A stretch of 64,000 bases of DNA, taken from positions 3,473,001 through 3,537,000 of the forward strand of contig NC_132970.1 of the NCBI RefSeq assembly GCF_047496725.1. Direction: 5' to 3'. The translations under genes were made by a program, and so were the position numbers. This DNA is from Anoplolepis gracilipes (taxonomy: Eukaryota; Arthropoda; Insecta; Hymenoptera; Formicidae). Within the stretch, counting starts at the first letter, position 1. Every line of letters begins with the position of its first letter. Below, piece after piece: positions 49,701 through 60,860 of this stretch. The notes beneath the pieces are model-generated. The model made no database searches, had not been told where the DNA came from, and saw only the letters and a program-made list of their open reading frames with translations.

Positions 49701-51870
49701 TGAACGTGCCAGTCGTGGGCGTTCTCATCAAGACGTCTTCCCTTAAGATCGTGATAAATCGTTCGCGACAAGTTGACGATTTTAATTATTTGCGATTATG
49801 TCGATAAGTCAACTGGTGCATTTGTGTGTTAATAGGATCAAAGATCTATATTAAGAAACTCACCTAAATCAAAATTTTGATTAATAATGCACAACTAATA
49901 CCGTTGTGCATTTTTCAATTCTTTTCTCTATCAAATTAACCTCATTGTCACGATCTTTCCGACAAAAAGAGACAAAGAAAAAAAAACCCATATGAAAAAA
50001 GGTGCGGATACGACGTCGCACGAGACTGTAATTGCCTCTCCCGAATTAAATAAAAAAAGGATGGAGCAAGGACAAAGGAGGATGAAAGAGGCGAAGGAAA
50101 AGAAAAAGAAAGAAGACAAGAGGAAGAAGCCGTCGAGACCGTCCTGCGAATCAGACCTTGCTGAATTTCCCTCCCTCTCCCTCATTCCCCGACAACAAAG
50201 AAGGGTAGTTGTAGTCGTCGCACCACGCGCCGGCTAACCCGCGCGGCATATCATTACCCCTTCGCCCCTCGCGCCACCCATCGTCTTCCGTGCTCTCCTA
50301 CCCTTCCGCCCGTCTCGTCTTCCTCCTCTTCCTCCTCTATCCCTCGTCCTGGTCTCTTCACCCTTCCATCTTCTCCGGTAGCAACCCTACGCGCTTCGAT
50401 TCGCGCGGGGCAGCAATCCCTCCGTCACCCCCGTCGACCCTCGCCGCTTCGCGGTGGGGGCAATATGGCCGCTCTTGCACGCTGGATACATTACGGCCGC
50501 GTTGCTTAATTACGCAAGATACTTTTCTTTTCGATAGGAAAAGAAAGGGGGAGCGCGCGTGCTCGCTTGCCTCCCTTCCCGGGCCGAAGACGCACATTGC
50601 TGAAAGCGGAAGGGGATAGCGAGGTCAAGAGGGTGTCTTTTCCTCTGCGCTCTTCTTCGATGGACAAGGTAAGACGCGATCGTCACGGAGATGCGGTGAA
50701 AGATTAATCGGAACGGAATCTGATCGGAAGGACAAAGATGGAAAGAGAATGGTTGTTCACTCACAGAAGAGCCAGTAATTAAATTTTTTTGATAAATATC
50801 TCACAAAATTGACTAATTCGAAAGACATCAGACCATATCTATGAGATATTCTGCTAATATTGTAATTTTAAACATATAAAAAACATTTGTTTAAAATTTA
50901 GAAAGTTAAAAGATGTTTGATAGCGCAAATTGAATTAACAAGAACAAATTTTTTTGCAAAAAGAATAAAGAAATATATAAACGGTAAATATATAACTATA
51001 AATATAGTATAAATATGCAGTATAAAATAAAATAAAAAATTTGCTTTTGTTTTATTTAAGAGAGATTTATAACAAAGATTATAAAAATGATAATAACAAC
51101 CATAGTAATATTGTAAATGACTATAATTGCAATAAATGAATAAAAATAATAAACTATTATTTCATAGCACTTTTAATCATATACATTGCAAGAATCGCAA
51201 ATAACTGCATGCATTTCAAATTGTGTGGACAAGAAAAGAATGGTTAAAAAAAATTCCACGGTTCGATACCCTACTTTTTATTCGATGCGATATTTTTATT
51301 TAAATGTGTCGTCGCCGCGAGAACGATTAATCAACCCTTTAATCACTGGGTTCTGCCGGTGCGAAGCGTAACCTGGTACCACCCTGGGTTAGGCGCATAA
51401 TACACGCATAGTCTACGCTCTCGCGGGACGCCCGGCTCGGGTTGCCAAACGCGCATACGGTCCGACATTAATCAACCGCCCACCGAAAATAAAAAAAAAA
51501 GAATCCATAACTCATCAACTATTTAGACCATCCCGCTATATCCCGCCGTTCGATCTCGCGCGTACCGACAAGCTCGTAAATGCGAGAAAAGGCCATCGCT
51601 GAAAAAAAGCAAGGATTAAAAATTAATATTGCAATTTCCTGCCGCCACGGTGTCTCCAGTGTTCTTTGGGAAAACTGCGACGGTAAGAAGAAACAAGAAG
51701 GACGGGCACATTCGCGACGGCGGCGTTAGAAAGCGGATGTAAAGTATAAAAAATAATGCGCGCGTAAAAAGGCTACGCCCGCTTTCAGGGTGGAAAAGGG
51801 TGTACGGGCATCGCGCATGTACACCAGCGAAGTTCATGGTTTAAGTAAAGGGATATGAATAATAGAAAGA

Positions 51871-51896
51871 AAGAGAGAGAGAGAGAGAGAGAGAAG
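51871..51896. repeat. (GA)n microsatellite
   Basis: About 12 GA units in a purine-rich stretch. Confidence 0.9.
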
Positions 51897-54800
51897 ATGA
51901 AGAAAAAGCAATGTAAGGCGGAGCGAGATCAAACGAGAAGCCATTAACAGACTCTACAAAATGTAGAAAAGAAAGTGTCCGAGAATTCGAGGTGTGTCAT
52001 GGGACGTCGCATATCCTGTAAAGCTTTCCCATTCGTCCGTTAGCCCTTAGACTTTTAGATCACGAGGCCCTTCCAGTTTTCGGAATTGCGATTGTCGCAG
52101 TTTCTTTACGGAAGCGTCTTTGTTTTGTGTAAAATGAACGATATTTAAATTTTTTTAAGATATTTATTCATTTTATTTTAGCATTTAAATAGTAAAAAAA
52201 TTAATTTAAGAATATATGTAACTGTAAGCAATCTTTTTTCGAGTTGTTGCATTTTATACGATTATATGTTATATTTATTTTATAGGTTTTGACAATTTTT
52301 TTATACCCGCCTGTTTATTGCTGCATCTGTCACGAATAAAACAAAATAACTTATTTTTATCTTTATACTCGATACCCTTAATTCATTTATTATTGCTTTC
52401 CATATCTACGACTACTTTTAAAATGCTCAGAATTTTGAGGGATCCACGGTAACTCGAATCTCACAAATTGGAATCTAAAGTCAACTGGGGTGGAAACGTG
52501 GGATACGCAATTACAGACTACATCGGATCGAAATGCTATTTGTGATTAGTTCTCATCCTGTAAATGGAAAATTTGACGTGTAGAGAATCAAACTTTTTTT
52601 CGCGCAAACTCATAACACACGCGTTCACTTAAAAAAAATTGTTTCCACTCTTTCAATTAAAAAGCAAAAAAAGAGATCAACAGTTTGTTTCAGAAAATAA
52701 TTCTATCAAAAAATTAATCTTTACAGCTCCTGTAAAATATGTTAATATCTCTAAAATTCTTATAAATATGTATACACAACATATAAAATTATTGTAGGAA
52801 TCATCTGCAAACACGAATCGTCAAACTCTTTCCTAGAGTGGAGACCGAAGTACAAGGAGCGATACGAGGCGAAAGGATTCACGTCCCTTTTATCCACGGA
52901 CCCACGGATCTGTGCCACCGGAGGGGTTGAAAAAAAATGGGTTGAGTGATGGTGGGTGAGTCACTACTATCGGCTGGGGTGATAGCGCCTAGGGTGGGTG
53001 CAGACTTTTTATCTACAGGGATTTGCAGAGCGAGCCTAGGTCCGGTTGCACCCTCGTATCTAACCCTAGCCGGCAATACGACGATCGACCCATAAGGAAA
53101 GAGAAAAAGAGATAGAAAGAATAGCGGAAATTATTCATGAGATGCGCGCATGAGGAGGTGCACGAATATTAAGGCGAGATCGGTTTGCGATGAATTCGTG
53201 AAAGATTAAATCGAGAAATTTGTTCCGAATAGAATAACCGCATTTCTTGTATATATGATATCTCAAAATACAAAATTCTTACGTTCTCACTGTAATTTTT
53301 TATTTTAATCTAGGTGTCGTAATTGAAACGTAAAATGATTACATCACTTTGCTAATGCATTAAAAATCGATATAAAAATTACATAATATAAACGGTAGAA
53401 ATATAGAACTCCCATCGCCAACACTGGAAACTGTTCCATAAGAACGAGCTGTCAATTCGCATAAGTTACGTGTGAATACACCAAATTTAAACATGAAAAT
53501 TGAAACGGGATTAAGACTAAGTGCGACGAAAGAAAATTATCCTACTTGGAAGAGAGAAGGCTGTTGAAGGCATTTTTCGCGCTAAAGTTGCCATCGGCGA
53601 AATTATCAAAACGAGAATCCTGCCCGTAATCGCGGAAGAGGGTTGGAAATAAAGAGAATCAGAAGAATAGCATCGTAAGGTCTGGCCGCAGCCACTCGCT
53701 GACCCAGCACGGCCGCCGCGTGTTCGCTCCCGCGAAGAGAGAACGGCTTCCTCTTTGGCCGGGCCAATTGCCAGAAGGAATAAAATTTGGATAAGTAACG
53801 AGCCGCCAGCGCGGTGGCAGTGCCGTTTAACATTTCGTAATCAGGGCGCGCGTCTCTCGTCGCGAGAAACGGAGGATACGGGTAGGAAGATACGGGACCC
53901 GGTCTTTCTCGTACTATTTTCTCGGAACTCCGTTCTCAGCATAAAAGAGAGAGAGAAAAGAAGAAAGGAAGAAAGAAGCGCATCCCTCTCTCTCCCCTTC
54001 ACTTCCACGATATTTCTCATTCGCCACCCTACACCTCGCACGGCCAGGGCCGTTAACGTCAACGGTGAAGCCCCGCGCTCGCCTCGCAAAGTAATTTCGC
54101 TTAAAAACGTAATTAGTGTGCGTCGAGATGGGGTTGAGGAAAAAAAAATCGTTAGGGGTAGCCGAGTTTTTTTTTTCATGGCCTGGGGTGCGGACCGGGA
54201 TGCGGGTCGGGGTGCGGCAGCGCGTTGCGCGAGGGTGCCCTCCGGTATGAAGTAAGACTGCCTGCTCGCTCTCGCTTAGGGTTCCACCCTCGACCCCGCG
54301 CTCCACTTCGTCGGCATGGATCTCTCTTCTTTCACTCTCTCTTTCTACCTTCTCTTTTTCTCCTGATCAAATCTTCGGGGTGGACTTCTCGAGTGGAACG
54401 CCGCGCGGAGTAATTCGGTCGTGGGCCGTATCGAGCTGCGTCTCTTCGCTGTGCTGTAAGAAAGTTGAAAGGATAAAGGATAAAGAGGGTGGAGAGGTGA
54501 CACGGCAGAGTCGCCCGGAATCGGAAAGTATAGATTGATAGCCGAAGAGAAGAAAGAAAAGCAAAGAGAAGACGAGATGGACGGATTCTTCAATTCAAAA
54601 TGACCATCGTTACTCTTTATCTCGAAGGCTCGCGAGTTTTATTTCACGCGTTTAAAAAACGCAGAATGATTTGTATGAAATGATCCTGCAGCTGAAATTT
54701 ACTTTATTATAAGTAGACACATATGGTACTAAAAGGGGCATTTTTCATCTTGTCACACAGATATCTTATATCTGTTTTTTCTCTTTCTTTTACAAGCTGT

Positions 54801-57800
54801 TAATGTGTAAACTGACAGAAAATTAATTAATCAATCAATTTCAAAATTTAATTTTGTTATCGATTATTCATTTTTGTTATTTTCCAAATTAAAAGATTGT
54901 AATTTTTTTCTTTAAAAATATATACTTAATTAATATCTTTCCTTTAATATTTGTTTATTACAAATATTCTATTAAATATATTTTTGAAGAATTTTTCAAA
55001 ATAAAATTAAGAATGTTATCATATGCAACTTTGAGCTTTTATATGTGGTTTACAAGTATATATTTATTGTGACTTTTCTAACGGTATTAGCAATCTATGG
55101 ACGGAGGTACGCGAGTCATGTAAAGTACGCGGCGCGATCTTGCGTCTCACGTGATTGAATGAATCAGCTGTTCGTCGCGGTTCATGTGGCTAAGCGAATC
55201 GTATGTTATCATGAGTATAATACTATCGTGAATATAGTATTGACCTATTCTACTTTATTTTCTACATATACAAAAAACAAGTTAAAGTTAAAATTATTAA
55301 TTTTTTTTAACAGTGTGCTAATAAATCTACGATTTAAATTACTGCATAAAATCGAATTAAAAATAGCTAGATATAGATGTAATATTCTCTTACGAGATCT
55401 GCTACAGCAAACTGACATAGAAAATTCATTTATGGCATATTTAAAACTCTTAAAACTCTATTCTTATCGGTTCTTTTTTATCTCGGATTCAAGGCTCAAT
55501 AACTAGTCGAAAAAAGTGTTAAATGTGATTACAAGACTAAAAATATATTGTCTATTTATATATCTACATTAATAATTCTACGTAAGCGTAATTTTTTTGC
55601 GATTACGAAACTCGAGAAGCAATTCAGAAGCTATGATCTTCATGTTATTAATAACAAGACGCTTCATGTATGATCATGCGTATAAATGATATTTCAGAAA
55701 TATATAAAATTCACGCGTGGGTGTGTGCACACAGATACCCTTTAACATTCTTCTTACAAAACGCCCCAAGCATTACGCAGTCGTGTCAGCCCCCGTGACA
55801 CCCTCTCTCGATCGAGTGCAGATCGATTTGACACAAAAAGCTCGATTCACCGCGAAACCCCCCCCTCCTCCTGCCTATACCTCTTGAAAGCTACTCCGCA
55901 ATCATTTTCATGACGTATTATCGTTCCCATGACGCGTGTCGATGATACTAATCTAGCGCGTTCGTCGTAAATCTCGCAATATATGTGTACATCCGTTGAA
56001 CCGACGATTTCTACCAGACACTTTTTCTTTTCTTGTCTACGAACGAATTCAATTATCGCGATGGTGCGCGCGTCCGTCGGCGTTGTTAGAAGTTCATTAT
56101 ACTTTATGCGTCACCTGCCTCCCTCTTTATCTCTTTTCACGGGAGCATACGGAATGGAAGACGCGGTATATAACAAAAGAAAATAAATTTTCGGTAAAAG
56201 CAAAGTGCTACGGGCTCCGACATAAACACCCCGTCGAGCGTGTAACACCTGAGGCCAGGACTTATGCGCTTGTCTGCATTAGAGAGAGAGAGAAAGATAG
56301 ATAGATACATAGATTGAGAGAACACACCCTTAGTTTTTTAATATCGGATTTGGGTACGCGCTCGCATTTTTTTATTATTTACGTCTAAAATGTAATTCAA
56401 AAGCAGGTTGATATTAAAAATATTATCAGTATAAGTTCAATATTTAATAAGATTTAAAAAATGTCACTTAATAAAAAAATCAATAATACAAAAAATTTAT
56501 TTTTTTATTTTATATTACCTTCAATTACATTCTTCTTATTATTATATAAATCTGCTTTTTTCAGTTATCGGAAGTTTCAAAAAATGTATCAATATAATAA
56601 AAACGCAAGAACTAATTACAAAGGTTTACAAAGAAATAAATCTCGAAACAGAATGAGCCTTTAAACTCATTTGTGCTCTTCGTCTTAAGTCTTGCTATTA
56701 GTTCGCGGTGTCGAAAGCCACTCAGCAAAAGAAAAAAAAAAATATATATATATATATATGATGAAAAAGGAAGAAGTGACGGACAAAGAGGAAGAGAAAA
56801 GGAGCAAAGAGAAACGAGCTGATTTGAAACAGGCACGATGTTTAATTCAACGAAACCAAAGACACGCCTCGCCAACTACGGGGTGAGCGTTGCCATCGAC
56901 CTCGAGGAAAACCCCGATGGAGCTCTGCGCGCGTTATTCCTTTCGCCTTCTCTTAAATCCCTTCAGTAATTGCTTCTCTCTTACGACCTGCGGCCCGAGT
57001 TTGTGCGCTTTTAGAGTAGTCGTATTGGTGAATGGCCGGTCACACCAGTGGTGAACGGCTAGATAAAACGCTAATCAGAAATTTGTGCGCTCTCAAGAGC
57101 GAGTTGCCAAGAACAGTGCCATCATATCCAGTATTATTCGAATAAATCTCTCCTTGTGCATTGTTCGTATTGCGAATTATCTAAGACGATAAATCGCAAA
57201 AGCCGACTTAATTTTCAGATATCGTAGCTCAATCTACCAAGAGAAACTACATTTTCTTCCATACACTCAAATACAGTCTCGTTTCATTCTTACTTTATTT
57301 ACGAAGATGTTCGATACAACATTATTATTCTTGCAGACGAGACAATATCCCAGACTGTGGTAAAAGGTAAATTGCATAAACAATCTGATAGCGATTCGAG
57401 AGACTGCGAATAAATTCGCGAAACACGCCATCGCTACGACAGGCCTGCCATTTTGTCTCGGATGCAGCAATTACCGAGATTGCATTGCGACGCTCGGTTT
57501 GCAGTGCGCATGTCCTCGAGGGTAAAAGGGTTAAAGGGCTTCCCCTCCCTTATACCGGCGGGCAGGTCTCCGTGTTGGCTCTCAAATGCGCATCCACTTC
57601 CCACGCGCGTAATTCACGCACCCATACACGATACCGCACGCGAACTTGAGGGGAAAAGCGCGTTACGCGGATTCTCGACCGCGGCATCGCGTCGGCACAC
57701 GCATTTTTCATTAAGCCCACCTCATCTCTCCCCTCGCGTTTTTGCCGAGCAAGCTCACCCAGCGCGACGCGTATCCACCCTCGGGCGCGCAACCCTTTTT

Positions 57801-59738
57801 TTTTTCTATCGTCATCGAGCGATAAAAAGCGATCCGGGTGGCGAGGGGTCGGTCGCGTGCGCGACTGTTTTTCGTCGTGGCGAGACGTAACAAAACAAGC
57901 TCGTGGAACAAGCGTAAGAAAAAGTTCACGGAGAGCCGAGACAATGACGTCGGGGCAGCTGGTTAAATGCGGAAGGGTTGCCGATTAGCATAAAAGGGAC
58001 ACGATTACACGGACGCGCGCGGGGCAGAATCGGATCATGCCGGGTTGGGCTGGCTCGGCGAAACGATAGGCGTTTTTGCTCGCTGAAATTACGTCTATGC
58101 GGCAGCAAGCGGCTTGCGGCTCCTGCACAATGTGTCATACGAATAAAAATAAGGCAGGCATTCTTGTAGCTTAAACAGGCAGGGGCAGAGGCATTTGTTT
58201 TAAAGTAAAGGCACGAAACAAAAATATATTCTGCGTTTTATGCGAATAATCGTTTGCTTTTATTACGAAGTAATTGCCTGATATATTTGTTTGAAAACAA
58301 AATTGCTCGCAGAGGAGATATTGGTAATTTAGCTAATAAGTAATTCAACTCTAGAATTACAATACATAATTCTTAGATCATTTTTTTAATATTTTTTCAT
58401 AATTTTTTTTGTAAACTATTATTTTCATACATAAAAAACAAATGCTTTAGATATTTTTACTAATCTCTTCAAAAGCGATTTTTTTTAAAAATGCACTCGT
58501 TATTAATATGATAAAATTATTAATATTATATGATATACATTTTTATATAGATATTTGAAAAGAACGCACAACCACAGCAAAATCATAAATGTGAATCTAT
58601 ATAGAAGCTGCAAAACAATCATATATTTAAGCAGTTCGCCGATAATCGATATACTTGTTGATAAAATAGACTCATTGCTACAATAGTTAAAATTATTTAC
58701 TAGAAAAATAAAACTAAAAAAAGAAAAGTTCTCTAAAAAGATAAATCAAATTAGGAGGATATGTATGTGTGTGTACGGCGCCGGGTGTGCATGCATCGAA
58801 AATAGTGAAGAGGGTAACCGAAAAATTGTCGATAGAGTTATAAAAGTAGGTTCTGTGACCTCTTTCGGCGCCCCTGATGCCCCCTCCCTCCTCGTACCCC
58901 AGGTCGCAAAAAGCGGACGCTAGGTCGCCAGCCCCGAGGCACGAACAACAATACATTATTTATACGTCGTCCGGATGACATTGTATCGGCACGCGCGCGT
59001 CTCTTTTGATATGACAGTTTAATTAATTTTAACGCATCAAGCATCAAGATAAAATTACCATAAGCATCAACAATTTAAAAATAAAATTCTAATAGTTACG
59101 TGTGCAACTGCTATATCTTCAAACACAAATTTTCCATGTTCTTTACGATCTAATATATTTTCTCTCTCTCTCTCTCTTCATTAAAATATATAATATATAA
59201 TATATTTTTAAATTTATTGTGTGTCAATCATACCTTGAATAAATTTTTTATGATTTTTACATGAGAATATAACAAGTTGTTTCCGTGGATTTTTTCCTTG
59301 GGGAAAAATTCATGGAAACGACTGTTGTAAGAAAATCGCGGAAACCGAATTATAGTCTACAGGGTGCTATTTTAATTTTCGAAAACCGTTACGTCACTCA
59401 CCCTCCGACACATGAGACGCGTCATCGATTCGTTTGCACATTCGACTTTTTTCACTTTTTTTTTTTGTCTTCGTTTTCGCCGCATTATTCGATCGAAAAA
59501 ACGCGATGATTGTCGTGGAATGAGAAGAAACTGCCTTATGCAGAACAAGAGAAGAGGAGGAAAAGAAACGTGGGCTTTGCCGGTGTGCATTCTTGCAAAT
59601 ACCGCGGTAACTGGAGAAAGAAACGTGCTCGTTAAATTATAACAGCTACCAAGTTCCGCTTCCGGATAAAAGCGACATAACACAAAATGTGGAAGAAGGA
59701 GGGAGTGGACAGGATTTAGGGGTTGAAAAAAGAGGAAA

Positions 59739-59762
59739 GAGAGAGAGAGAGAGAGAGAGAGA
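59739..59762. repeat. (GA)n microsatellite
   Basis: About 12 GA units in a purine-rich stretch about 1 kb from the 3' end of the chitinase. Confidence 0.9.
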
Positions 59763-60464
59763 TCACGCGGCAGAGGGTGGCTCTATATGCATACGAGAAC
59801 ATTCAGGTGTCAATCAAGGTTCGGGATCTTTGGATTCTGGGGTGTCGAACACGGAACACGATTTTTCCGCTAAAAATTTACGTATTCATTCACGTGCGAG
59901 GATCACGCGAATGGAGAACGTTGGTAGACAGGGGCAGATTACGAGCGGAAAGTCTGTTTGCTTTTTCACCACTCTTGACTTCATATTCGAGAGCGTATTT
60001 TTTGCGCCAACCGTCACGCATTGTTAACGTCAACGCACATTTTTTTCACACGTTACCATCAGTAACGGCGGAAACGAGTCCGTATCGCGATACGCGAAAA
60101 ATTTGATAGTTCTTCGATTCTAAACAAACGAATCTGCGAACTGATGATTATTTGTTAAGAAATTCTTAAATTTTTTTTTATTTACACACATAAATTTTGT
60201 CATTCATATAAATAAAAATGTGTATTATTTTTTATATACTATATAATAAATACTTCGTTCTAGAAATCTTTATTTATAAAATACAAACATTTAATATAAA
60301 TAGTATTTTTTTTAGAAATACATCATATTTTGTAATAAATAATCTTTATTAATCAATAACTTTTCTAATAAATCTCGAGCTACTATTATTTCTCAACTGA
60401 TTCAATTATTAAAAATAATAATAATTAAAACTTTTCATAACAAGTCTTTTCCTCTTCTTAAGTT

Positions 60465-60475
60465 TTTATTTTATT
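60465..60475 (-). terminator. Candidate polyadenylation signals of the chitinase
   Basis: Two overlapping AATAAA hexamers on the minus strand about 260-270 bases after the stop codon. The distance is plausible but the local DNA is very AT-rich. Confidence 0.3.
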
Positions 60476-60734
60476 AAATAAATTTTGCACTATGAAGAAA
60501 CATAAAGGATGGGAAGTTGTATTTAAGAAAGTTTCCAGACTTTGATAAACTGCATATGATTTATCATGGTTTGCAAAGTGATACATTTGATTTCACATTG
60601 CACGCGCTCAACACAACAACAAATAATAATATAATGATGTTTGTATGAAATTATTGCTATAAGCTTTCTATATGAAAAGATTTGTGAATTGATGAAATGA
60701 TGATTGAAATCAGTAGATTCCAAATCGTGGTGGA

Positions 60735-60860
60735 TCAAACATTTCTGCATTCTTCACGATCAGCATTGGCTGGCCAGTCGCAAATGTGTTTGGAACTATG
60801 GAAGATCAAGCCAGGCGCACATCGTATCTTAATCGGCTTGCCGTGATTGCAAATGTAATA
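60735..60860 (-). CDS. Cht7: Chitinase terminal exon: rest of CBM14, stop
   Basis: It encodes YYICNHGKPIKIRCAPGLIF and HSSKHICDWP to EECRNV and a TGA stop at 60737-60735. It carries the remaining four Cys and the aromatic residues of peritrophin-A type chitin binding. The acceptor is TTTTTTACAG. Confidence 0.95.
   Translation of the reverse strand, partial: YYICNHGKPIKIRCAPGLIFHSSKHICDWPANADREECRNV

Larger units (their letters stand above)
40500..60460. other. 20-kb gene-free intergenic region between Kr and the chitinase
   Basis: CpG-richer blocks lie at about 40830-41050, 41540-42010, 42500-42960, 43190-43460, 44080-44580, 45010-45450, 45880-46640, 47340-47760, 48260-48610, 48800-49300, 49480-49760, 49930-50740, 51360-51860, 52850-53180, 53440-54600, 55690-56300, 56880-58150, 58750-59010 and 59390-60110. 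All are embedded in AT-rich DNA. The chance frames in the blocks (for example 166 codons at 53755-54255) have no domain, no splice logic and overlap equally open frames on the other strand. I could not support a gene. Confidence 0.45.

Noticed and set aside
53755..54255. 166-codon + strand ORF
   Set aside because: It is mirrored by 112- and 130-codon frames on the other strand, made largely of GA-repeat translation, and has no domain.
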